Notes under the pieces: model-generated
The model's database searches: none
Told to the model about the DNA's origin: nothing
The model's input: the letters and a program-made list of their open reading frames with translations, nothing else
From: CAZPWQ01 sp964590495
GTDB lineage: Bacteria > Bacteroidota > Rhodothermia > Balneolales > Balneolaceae
Length of the DNA: 16,469 nucleotides
Reading direction: 5' to 3'
NCBI GenBank assembly: GCA_964590495.1
Contig: CAZPWQ010000079.1
Coordinates: 1-16,469, forward strand
Shown: piece by piece, positions 7,023 through 13,957 of the stretch
Layout of the letters: every line of letters begins with the position of its first letter
Position numbering within the stretch: the first letter of the stretch is position 1
Program-made: the position numbers and the translations under genes

Positions 7023-10000
7023 ATGGTTAAACCGAGTAAAGGGTATATACTTGCAGTTGGTTTAATAGTTGAGTTAGCTCTTCTGACACAGGTGTTTGCC
7101 CAGCAGCCATTTAATTTATATCCTGAAACTCAATATGTCTATAAAAACTGGAATAATGAATCCGGCCTTCCTCAAAATACCGTATTTGATATCCTGGAGG
7201 ATGATCAGGGGTTTCTCTGGGTAGCGACAGAAGAAGGAGTTGCGCGATTTGACGGTAATGAATTTAAGATAATAGATAAGAACACTCATCCCGTCCTGCA
7301 GTCCGATTATTTTATCGATTTATCTGCATCACAAAGCGGAGGTATCTGGGCTGCCAGCAGAAATGATATTCTAAAAATTGACGGTCATTATACCAGAAGG
7401 TATAATTTCAACGATCATATTGAAGGAGCATGGATCAGCTATCTTTTCGAAGATGATGACGGTATTTTGTGGGTTGGTACCGATGCCGGCAACCTTTTTA
7501 CCTTAACAGATGGAAACATTCAGCAACCTCTTAATTGGAGCAGCGAAATGAAAGGGGCAATCCAGGTTATACGAACGATTGGGGAGCATCTCCTGATTGG
7601 TACTAACACAGGTTTATACAAGCTGGAGGATAAGTCGGGAGAAGCTGAATTAATGCCGGAGTTCAATTCCTGGAACATCAGGACTTTGATTGCCGGGAAA
7701 GACGGATCGTTTTGGACGGGCACCGAAGAGCAGGGGCTTTTTCATAAAACCCCTGATAAAACGGTTCAGTATACAGAGGCGGATGGATTGCCGGAGAAGT
7801 TTATAACCAGCCTTGGTATGGATTCGGAGGGTAGTCTCTGGATTGGTACCAGCAGTTCCGGGTTGTATGTTCTTGATGATGAAAAATTCAGGAATGGGGA
7901 CAAGGATGGTTTTTTGAATGATGATATCAAGAGTATTTATATATCCGACCAAAATATGGTTTGGCTTGGTACAACCGGGTCAGGTTTAATACAAATGAGG
8001 GAGGCCGATATTTATAAGCTGTCGGGCGATCTTGGTCTTTCGAATGACATTATTCTACCTGTCTACCAACATACTGAGACGGATATTTGGATGGGTACAG
8101 CCGGAAAGGGCATTTATAGAATTAGAAATGGTAAAGTTCTCCGGTATACCCGTGACGATGGGTTAATTAATGAGATAGTACTAACTATCTATGGCACTGA
8201 AAAATCCATCTATGTGGGTACCGCCGGCGGCTTGAGCAGATATAATTTGGATACGGAGCGATTCGATAAGCATTATACCACGTCAGATGGGCTGGTTAGT
8301 AATATAACACAGGCTGTCTATCAGGATTCAAATGAAAATATTTGGGTAGCAACATATGCAGGAGGAATTCATATACTTAATAATGAGAGTTTTAATAAGC
8401 TCGACTTACCCAAAGAACTTGGTAATACCACTTTTCTAAATTTTTTTGAAGACCGGAATGAACATATCTGGGTGGGAACTAATGGTTCTGGTATGTTGTG
8501 CATTAACAGTAAACTGCAGATAGAGCATTATTATCGTGAACAGGATCTGCCTTTTGAAATAGTTCACGATTTTCATGAAGACCAGAAAGGTACTCTCTGG
8601 TTGGCAACCGATAATGGTCTGGCTTATTTTGATAATAATGAATTTGGTGTGGCAGACAGATCGAACGGTTTAAAGTTCGACCACATTTACAGAATTATTG
8701 ATGATGGCTGGGGATCGCTGTGGGTGAGCGGAAACTTTGGATTGCAGCGAATGTCTCTTATCGAGTTACAGGAAATGGTTCGGGAAGGGGAATCAGATTA
8801 CCAACTGTCTGTAAGGTTGTTTGATCAATCCGATGGTATGGTTAACTCCGAAGCGAACGGTGGGATTTTTCCTGCCGGTTGGAAAATGCAGGATGGTACC
8901 ATATGGTTCCCTACGGTAGATGGTGTCGCTGTAGTACGACCCCAAAAAATCAAGGAATACAGCGGTTCGGTTGAACCTCATATTGAGTCGATACGTTTCA
9001 GCAACAGTGAATTTAATCCGGGCGAGGATATTTCAGTACCGGCGGGTGTTTACAACATCGAAATCGACTATACCACCATTGAGTTTACAAACCCTTCTTC
9101 GGTAAATTTCAGCTACAGGTTAAAAGAATTGACAGATGAATGGGAAAAAGCTGAAAAAAGAAGAACAGCTTATTTTACTACACTGGATCCCGGCAGATAT
9201 ACTTTTGAAGTCCGGGCGGAACAGTACGGGAAAATATCGGAACCTGTAAACTTATCATTTGATGTAGCTCCTTTTTTCTATCAGACCTGGTGGTTCCGCA
9301 TTGCATTAATCATGGTATTATTTGGGGCCGGATACCTGGTAAACCAACTTTATTCCAAATACCAAAAAGAATCGCAGCTGAAGTTCTTAGTTGATGAGAG
9401 GACAAAAGACCTGCAGCACGCTTTGAATGAAAAGGACGTACTCATTAAAGAGGTTCATCACCGGGTAAAAAATAACCTTGCTATCATTTCCGGATTAATG
9501 GAGATGCAGAAATACGCTACGGATAATAAAGAGCTGCATAAAGCCTTCTATGCCAGTCAATCCCGAATAAGGTCTATAGCACTCATCCACGAACAACTGT
9601 ATCAACTGGAAAACTTTTCAAAGCTTGATTTCAAGGTTGTCCTGGAAAATCTGCTGAGAAATATTTCCGACCTGTATGCTGCTGAAGAAGAAATCAGTCA
9701 TGAACTTGAATTGGAAACAGTGGAGTTAAATGTAAATCAGGCTATACCGGTAGCAATGTTTGCAAATGAAGTATGTGTAAACAGCTACAAACATGCGTTT
9801 AAAAATCGAAAATCGGGTTCGCTGTTTATTAGTCTCAAAGAAAATGGCGAGAGGGTAACATTAAAGTTTATGGATGATGGCTTAGGAATGGCTCGCGAAT
9901 TTGATTTTGATAAGGAAACCTCCGATTCGCTGGGATTTCAGCTTATCAAAATTTTATCGCAACAACTAAATGCTGATCTCAAGCTCATAACAAAAGGGGG

Positions 10001-10064
10001 AACCGGCTATATCCTGGAATTTGAAAAATCGAATAAAAAAGGAAGTGCAAGCGGTATTATTTAA
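7023..10064 (+). CDS. Two-component sensor with Reg_prop propeller, Y_Y_Y and HisKA_2 kinase
   Basis: A membrane sensor kinase of about 1013 residues. ATG 7023 places a clean signal peptide at the N-terminus (hydrophobic core, then VFAQQ); an in-frame ATG at 6987 would add 12 polar residues. About 640 residues form periplasmic beta-propeller (Reg_prop) repeats, each with a [D/E]xxGxLWVGT-like motif (LWVATEEGV, LWVGTDAG, LWIGTSSSG, IWVGTNGSG, LWLATDNGL). There are roughly twelve to fourteen, enough for two seven-bladed propellers. Then come a Y_Y_Y domain (YRLKELTDEWEKA), one transmembrane helix (WWFRIALIMVLFGAGYLV), and a HisKA_2 phospho-acceptor helix with EVHHRVKNNL (His813). The ATPase domain has NEVCVNSYKHAF and DDGLGMA. 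Unlike hybrid propeller regulators it lacks a receiver or DNA-binding domain, so it needs a separate response regulator. Ligands of such propellers are often glycans, but none can be assigned here. Confidence 0.9.
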   Translation: MVKPSKGYILAVGLIVELALLTQVFAQQPFNLYPETQYVYKNWNNESGLPQNTVFDILEDDQGFLWVATEEGVARFDGNEFKIIDKNTHPVLQSDYFIDLSASQSGGIWAASRNDILKIDGHYTRRYNFNDHIEGAWISYLFEDDDGILWVGTDAGNLFTLTDGNIQQPLNWSSEMKGAIQVIRTIGEHLLIGTNTGLYKLEDKSGEAELMPEFNSWNIRTLIAGKDGSFWTGTEEQGLFHKTPDKTVQYTEADGLPEKFITSLGMDSEGSLWIGTSSSGLYVLDDEKFRNGDKDGFLNDDIKSIYISDQNMVWLGTTGSGLIQMREADIYKLSGDLGLSNDIILPVYQHTETDIWMGTAGKGIYRIRNGKVLRYTRDDGLINEIVLTIYGTEKSIYVGTAGGLSRYNLDTERFDKHYTTSDGLVSNITQAVYQDSNENIWVATYAGGIHILNNESFNKLDLPKELGNTTFLNFFEDRNEHIWVGTNGSGMLCINSKLQIEHYYREQDLPFEIVHDFHEDQKGTLWLATDNGLAYFDNNEFGVADRSNGLKFDHIYRIIDDGWGSLWVSGNFGLQRMSLIELQEMVREGESDYQLSVRLFDQSDGMVNSEANGGIFPAGWKMQDGTIWFPTVDGVAVVRPQKIKEYSGSVEPHIESIRFSNSEFNPGEDISVPAGVYNIEIDYTTIEFTNPSSVNFSYRLKELTDEWEKAEKRRTAYFTTLDPGRYTFEVRAEQYGKISEPVNLSFDVAPFFYQTWWFRIALIMVLFGAGYLVNQLYSKYQKESQLKFLVDERTKDLQHALNEKDVLIKEVHHRVKNNLAIISGLMEMQKYATDNKELHKAFYASQSRIRSIALIHEQLYQLENFSKLDFKVVLENLLRNISDLYAAEEEISHELELETVELNVNQAIPVAMFANEVCVNSYKHAFKNRKSGSLFISLKENGERVTLKFMDDGLGMAREFDFDKETSDSLGFQLIKILSQQLNADLKLITKGGTGYILEFEKSNKKGSASGII

Positions 10065-10261
10065 AAAAGGTAAAGATGCCGCGGTATCACCTGACGATAA
10101 ATTCTTCAGGCTCATACTTTTGACAGCCCAAGATAGTCAGACAAGTCTTTCAGGGCTGGGCGAATCCGGTAGGCGGTAAGCAGTAGTGGGAGGCGGTGAA
10201 CGCGGATGCGGCCACTGTTCACTGCTCATTGTTCATTGTTAATTGATCACTGACACACTGC
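10065..10261. other. Gene-free gap between convergent kinase and receiver genes
   Basis: A stretch of about 200 bases between two converging genes. CCTGA/TCAGG could form a 5-bp hairpin soon after the kinase stop, but no T-tract follows it. The right third is filled by the CACTGTTCATTG repeat cluster. Confidence 0.4.
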
Positions 10262-10275
10262 TCACTGTTCATTGT
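10213..10275. repeat. Degenerate CACTGTTCATTG short tandem repeats
   Basis: Variants of CACTGTTCA, CTGCTCATTGTTCATTG, TTGATCACTGACACACTG and CTCACTGTTCATTG follow one another with 7-14 base periodicity. Repeats of this kind are common filler in the intergenic DNA of this bacterial group. The cluster overlaps the receiver gene and supplies its last codons (minus-strand CTTGACAATGAACAGTGA gives LDNEQ-stop). Confidence 0.6.
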
Positions 10276-10642
10276 CAAGATAGGGTTCAACTTTTTTCTG
10301 CAACTCTTCCAGCCCGAAAGGTTTTTGCAGGAAATCATCCGCCATCGACTCCTTGACGGAATCTTCCAGGTTGGTATATGCTGAGATCAGTATAATTGGA
10401 ATATCTTTTGTTTCATCAATACCCTTTAACTTTTTTGCCAGTTCGCGTCCGTCGCGCCCGGAAAGCATGATATCAAGAATAAGGAGATCAAAATCTCCCG
10501 CTTTAAACTGTTCGAAAATTTCATCGTTGAATTCAGCCGAACCGGTGGGATTGTATCCACTGTATTTGAGAAGTTCAAGAATGCCTCCCAATACGTCTTT
10601 GTTATCCTCAATGACTAATATTCTGTCTTTTTTATCCGCCAT
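10262..10642 (-). CDS. Single-domain response regulator (receiver only)
   Basis: A 126-residue CheY-like receiver with no output domain. The acidic pair Glu12/Asp13 (VIEDN), phospho-acceptor Asp57 (LLILDIMLSG), switch residue Ser87 (ILISAYT) and Lys107 (LQKPF) are all present, so it should be phosphorylatable. It would act by protein contact or as a phosphorelay intermediate in the cytoplasm. Its ATG lies two bases after the stop codon of a histidine kinase remnant (10698-10645), so it was originally the second gene of an operon with that now-deleted kinase. It converges with the propeller kinase at 7023-10064, which lacks a regulator of its own, but that pairing is only positional. The last five codons lie in a repeat cluster, so the native C-terminus may have been altered. 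Confidence 0.88.
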   Translation of the reverse strand: MADKKDRILVIEDNKDVLGGILELLKYSGYNPTGSAEFNDEIFEQFKAGDFDLLILDIMLSGRDGRELAKKLKGIDETKDIPIILISAYTNLEDSVKESMADDFLQKPFGLEELQKKVEPYLDNEQ

Positions 10643-10644
10643 AT

Positions 10645-10813
10645 TTATTCATTTTTATTTTTTGTATCTGTCAAAGGCAGGGTAAATATAAATCCCGGTC
10701 ACCTGCACTCGCCGCTGTAAACGCCGCAACATGGTTGAATGCTTGAGTGCCTTTATTCCTCCTGCCGAAGTGCCTATTCCTACAACAGGGAAATCTGGTT
10801 TTTTAATAGCCAT
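10645..10813 (-). pseudogene. Deletion remnant of a CheB(-CheR)-histidine kinase gene
   Basis: From ATG 10813 the minus strand encodes MAIKKPD, then FPVVGIGTSAGGIKALK, the first strand and nucleotide-fold loop of CheB methylesterase domains (catalytic Ser in GTSAGG). After about 24 codons the similarity ends, and the frame runs as unrelated sequence to TAA at 10657-10655. In another frame 10698-10645 encodes PGFIFTLPLTDTKNKNE-stop, which matches the usual last strand of a histidine kinase ATPase domain (GxxFxFTLPL). The two ends match the start and finish of large CheB-CheR-PAS-kinase fusion proteins, usually above 800 residues. Thus almost the entire gene has been removed by an internal deletion, with a join inside about 10699-10741. 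The kinase tail stops two bases before the receiver gene, showing the former operon. Confidence 0.6.
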
Positions 10814-11300
10814 AAAAGTTTAGTATTGAAAAACAGTGTAATTTTTTACCTCTCCATCCATAATTTATAAAAAGTATGTTTCTTTAAGAATTCTGCTTTC
10901 TATTCATGCCTCGCCCCCGACTGGGTAATCTGCAAGTGGTTAGTGAGAATAGTTGATAACAAGTTTTTAAATATTACCATTCTTTTTAAGAAAGGAGGAA
11001 AGGAGACGGAGTAATGGAGACGGGAAGGTTCAGGTTTGATTTACTGAGGGGCTCCCTAATCACTTATTCCAGGTCGTTCACCACGGATACCGGCATCCTT
11101 TCTTGTCATCCTGAGACCAGTCGAAGGATCTCTCATTTAGGACAACCAGTCCCGGCAAAGACTCTTTACCCCACCAACGAGATTCTTCGGCGGCGGGCCG
11201 TAAAACCACCGGCCCTTGCTCAGAATGACACCCGGGGGCGATGGATGGATTTAAAGTAAGTCTAAATCACCAAACGCCACGCTTATATTTGCCTGCTGAC
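10814..11300. other. Gene-free region with repeat DNA
   Basis: About 490 bases between the CheB remnant and the flavin monooxygenase stop. The left half (to about 11013) is AT-rich and holds the upstream region of the dead CheB gene plus a purine-rich run (AAGAAAGGAGGAAAGGAGA, from 10990). The right half is the inverted repeat element. An 81-codon open frame at 11014-11259 lies across the repeat and is not considered a gene. Confidence 0.5.
11104..11230. repeat. Intergenic inverted-repeat element (TGTCATYCTGAG type)
   Basis: TGTCATCCTGAG at 11104-11115 is matched by inverted CTCAGAATGACA at 11219-11230 (11 of 12). GAAGGATCT at 11123-11131 is matched by AGATTCTTC at 11180-11188. Elements ending in TGTCATTCTGAG...GAAGAATCT are a widespread class of dispersed non-coding palindromic repeats in bacterial genomes. 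This one, about 127 bases, appears to be a diverged copy. The frame through it (…SCHPETSRRIS…) is the typical spurious translation of such repeats. Confidence 0.6.
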
Positions 11301-12329
11301 TCACCTGCCGAGCTCTTTCTTTACCGCGGGTGCTACTTTTGTGGCAAAAAGTTCAATGGAGCGCAATAGTTTTTTGTGAGGAATACTGCCTACGCTCATC
11401 TGAAGCAGAAAGCGATCGTGGCCGAAGATCTCGTGCTGAAACAGGATCTTTTCTATAATCTCCTGTGGGCTGCCGACATGATTGGCGCCTCTCAGGGTCC
11501 GGGATGCTTCAAACTGGTCGCGGTACATGGGCGACCATCCGCGTTCCCTGCCGATTTTATCCATCGTCTGTTTAAAAGCTGGAAATGCAATATCAGCAGC
11601 TTCCTGTGAAGTATCTGCGATAAAACCGTGTGAATTGATACTGAGTGCGGGTTCATCATGTCCCTTTTCACGAGCACCCTGCCGGTGAAGATCGGCAAGA
11701 GATTTGAACTGCTCCGGTTGTCCGCCGATGATACCGAGCGCCATCGGAATACCCAGGGTACCGGCCCGGAAAGCCGACTGCGGAGTGCCACCGACTGCGA
11801 TCCATACCGGGAGGGGCGACTGGACCGGCTGCGGATAAACGCCGCGGTTTTCGACAGATGGACGATGATTCCCGCTCCAGCTGACTTTCTTATTCTCCCG
11901 GAGTGTTAGAAGCAGGTCGAGTTTTTCGGCAAAAAGTTCGTTGTAATCATTCAGATCATAACCAAAAAGCGGGAATGATTCGACAAAGGAACCGCGTCCG
12001 ACCATAATTTCGGCCCTGCCTTTCGATAGCAGATCCAGTGTTGAAAATTGTTGGTACACCCGTATGGGATCATCCGAACCCAATACTGTGACTGCACTGC
12101 TCAGGCGGATCTGCTCAGTACGCGCCGCCGCAGCTGCGAGAATCACCGCCGGGGCCGAACTGATATATTCCTCGCGGTGGTGTTCTCCTATCCCGAACAA
12201 ATCAAGACCGGCCTCATCGGCAAGCTCAATTTCCTCCAGCAGATTTTGAATCCGATTAACCGGTGTGAGCTTCTGTATTGTTTCGGATTGCGATGTATTT
12301 TCAACAAAGGTGTAAATTCCAAATTCCAT
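11301..12329 (-). CDS. LLM-class flavin-dependent monooxygenase (Atu2307/SP_0267-like)
   Basis: A 342-residue luciferase-like TIM-barrel oxidoreductase that would use reduced FMN and O2 on an unknown substrate. The start MEFGIYTFVENT, the loop GIGEHHREEYISSAP and the following AAAAARTEQIRLSSAVTVL are typical of the bacterial luciferase superfamily and closest to the Atu2307/SP_0267 branch. VGRGSFVESFPLFG and the loop WIAVGGTPQS (flavin-phosphate side) are also present. The length matches the family. It is a soluble cytoplasmic protein with no signal peptide. It appears monocistronic: the gap to the next upstream minus gene is about 200 bases and contains an inverted repeat. No flavin reductase or sulfonate genes are nearby, so the substrate remains open. 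Confidence 0.88.
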   Translation of the reverse strand: MEFGIYTFVENTSQSETIQKLTPVNRIQNLLEEIELADEAGLDLFGIGEHHREEYISSAPAVILAAAAARTEQIRLSSAVTVLGSDDPIRVYQQFSTLDLLSKGRAEIMVGRGSFVESFPLFGYDLNDYNELFAEKLDLLLTLRENKKVSWSGNHRPSVENRGVYPQPVQSPLPVWIAVGGTPQSAFRAGTLGIPMALGIIGGQPEQFKSLADLHRQGAREKGHDEPALSINSHGFIADTSQEAADIAFPAFKQTMDKIGRERGWSPMYRDQFEASRTLRGANHVGSPQEIIEKILFQHEIFGHDRFLLQMSVGSIPHKKLLRSIELFATKVAPAVKKELGR

Positions 12330-12395
12330 AGTTGGGAGAACTGAATATTTCTGGTTAATGTATCATTGATAGTTAGTGATGGAGAAGTAAATGGA

Positions 12396-12531
12396 AAAAT
12401 TCGAAATCAAATGACCAAAAACTCGAAACGGTTACTATCAATTAAGAGATAAGCAGTATTATGCTGTTCGAGCCATTTAAACTATACAGCCTCAAATGTT
12501 TTGGATTTTGAACACTTGAATTTCGAATTTT
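12396..12531. repeat. Inverted repeat with 34-base arms
   Basis: The arm at 12396-12429 starts AAAATTCGAAAT and the arm at 12498-12531 ends ATTTCGAATTTT. The reverse complement of the right arm matches the left arm exactly over the outer 12 bases and imperfectly, with small gaps, over the rest. The spacer is 68 bases. The outer edge of the right arm reaches into the stop codon of the GlsB-like gene. It could be a short non-coding mobile repeat or a processing/termination structure between the two minus-strand genes. Confidence 0.5.
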
Positions 12532-12811
12532 AAGCTTTCCTGAAAGGGCTCCTTCCACGGGTAATGACACCGATTACTACTGAGAACAATGCCGATCCCA
12601 GAATCGCCCATATTACCGGGAATGTCTCACCGCCCAGTTGCAGCGGCAAGATATAGGTTAACTCCATTTTTGCTGCAAGCCATTTTCCGATAAAAGCACC
12701 GATAAAACCTACAATCGTGGAAATCAGACAGCCTCCCAGCGAATAACCGGCAATACTTTGTCCGATAGCTCCACAAATCGCAGCGATTACAAGTAAGAGT
12801 AGAAAGCTCAT
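12530..12811 (-). CDS. GlsB/YeaQ/YmgE-family stress-response membrane protein
   Basis: A 93-residue very hydrophobic protein with three predicted membrane helices (about residues 3-20, 28-46 and 65-84). Glycine-rich packing motifs (ICGAIGQSIAGYSLGG, IVGFIGAFIGKWLA) characterise the transglycosylase-associated/GlsB family; in this copy an insert of about 15 residues joins helices two and three. Such proteins sit in the inner membrane and are linked to general stress responses, without a known biochemical activity. The last residues (RGRSPFRKA) are basic, placing the C-terminus in the cytoplasm. It lies about 100 bases downstream of the ABC ATPase on the same strand, behind a stem-loop, so it may be partly read through from that operon. 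Confidence 0.85.
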   Translation of the reverse strand: MSFLLLLVIAAICGAIGQSIAGYSLGGCLISTIVGFIGAFIGKWLAAKMELTYILPLQLGGETFPVIWAILGSALFSVVIGVITRGRSPFRKA

Positions 12812-12855
12812 AATATGTTCTTATTTAATGTCTGTAAGAAAACTCATATTGTCCT

Positions 12856-12899
12856 AGGAAAACATCAAGATCAAGGCGCGCAGAAATTGGTGTTTTCTT
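12856..12899 (-). terminator. Stem-loop between ABC operon and GlsB-like gene
   Basis: AGGAAAACATCAA (12856-12868) and TTGGTGTTTTCTT (12887-12899) form a 13-bp stem with two G-T pairs in DNA terms and an 18-base loop containing GCGCGC. It lies 12 bases after the ATPase stop on the minus strand. There is no T-tract after it, so it may be an mRNA-stabilising or attenuating hairpin rather than a true rho-independent terminator. Confidence 0.4.
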
Positions 12900-12910
12900 A
12901 GAGACGCTAT

Positions 12911-13957
12911 TTAATCTTCGTTTTCCAGGATAACAGCCGACTCAAGCGGCTTGATAATTACGGCATCATCAGGTTCGAAGATGACCCGGTTATCGGTATG
13001 AACCAGATATTTCTCACCTTTCAGCTGGACGTGGTAAGTGATATCGTGGCCTTTAAATTCACGTCCAATAACCTTACCCACTTCTGTTCCGTTCGGATTA
13101 GATGCCTTTTCCAGTGTCAGGTGCTCCGGACGGATTGAACATAAAACTCTGCCGCAGGCATTACAGTTGAGATGCATAGGACCAAGCTGTGTATTTACTT
13201 CCGAGCCTCCCGTTGCATCGGCATGAAAAAGATTAGTCCGCCCAAGGAACTGAGCCACGAATTTTGTTCTTGGGGTATAATAAACTTCTTCCGGCCGCCC
13301 TATCTGTTCTATTTTTCCGTTGTTCATTACGGCAATGCGGTCGGCAAAAGAAAGCGCTTCTTCCTGGTCGTGAGTAACCAGAAGCGCACTCATACCCGCT
13401 TTTTTCAGAATACTTCTCACTTCCTTGCGAGTTGTATCCCGGAGCATGGCATCCAGATTTGAAAAGGGTTCATCCAGCAACACCAGTTTTGGTTTTGGTG
13501 CAATGGCCCGGGCTAAAGCTACCCGTTGCTGCTGTCCGCCGGAAAGTTCGCTGGGATTGCGATCCTTGTAATCTCCCATACCGGTACGGCACAGAACTTC
13601 CTCCGCATAAACCGGACGTTTGTATTTCGGGAGATCGGTGAGCCCGAAAGCAACATTTTCAAGTACAGAAAGATGAGGAAACAGGGCATAATCCTGGAAT
13701 ACAAACCCGATGCCACGATCCTGGGGCGCCATATGATCATCCGGCGATTCAATAAGTTGTCCGTCAACCCGTACTTCGCCGCGGTCGGTACGTTCAAAAC
13801 CGGCTATCAGGCGCAGGCAGGTAGTTTTACCGCAGCCCGAAGGGCCCAGAAGTGCAAATATCTCATTTTCCCGTACTTCAAAGTCAACAGAGTCGACGAC
13901 CGGACCCGATTCATCAAAGGATTTGGTTAATTTTTTAACTGAAAGTAACTGCTTCAT
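12911..13957 (-). CDS. ABC transporter ATP-binding protein, Fe(III)/FbpC-like
   Basis: From ATG 13957 the product has 348 residues. An in-frame ATG at 13969 would add MEKS, but the ATG at 13957 overlaps the permease stop as ATGA, favouring coupled translation. All ABC motifs are present: Walker A GPSGCGKTT (38-46), Q-loop Gln88 (FVFQDYALFP), signature LSGGQQQR (138-145), Walker B LVLLDEP (158-164) and His196 (LVTHDQEE). The C-terminal third (~235-345) is a TOBE-type regulatory region (SIRPEHLTLE) as in FbpC/PotA importers. A CNACGRVLC cluster there is unusual and might respond to metal or redox. It powers the permease encoded just upstream. Iron(III) import is the best guess; spermidine, thiamine or sulfate are alternatives. 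Confidence 0.88.
   Translation of the reverse strand: MKQLLSVKKLTKSFDESGPVVDSVDFEVRENEIFALLGPSGCGKTTCLRLIAGFERTDRGEVRVDGQLIESPDDHMAPQDRGIGFVFQDYALFPHLSVLENVAFGLTDLPKYKRPVYAEEVLCRTGMGDYKDRNPSELSGGQQQRVALARAIAPKPKLVLLDEPFSNLDAMLRDTTRKEVRSILKKAGMSALLVTHDQEEALSFADRIAVMNNGKIEQIGRPEEVYYTPRTKFVAQFLGRTNLFHADATGGSEVNTQLGPMHLNCNACGRVLCSIRPEHLTLEKASNPNGTEVGKVIGREFKGHDITYHVQLKGEKYLVHTDNRVIFEPDDAVIIKPLESAVILENED

Noticed and set aside
10213..10275. CRISPR or iteron origin
   Set aside because: The units are degenerate, overlapping and of variable length, with no replication gene nearby.
11014..11259. 81-codon plus-strand open frame
   Set aside because: It runs across an inverted-repeat element and its translation is the usual artefact of such repeats; no protein features.
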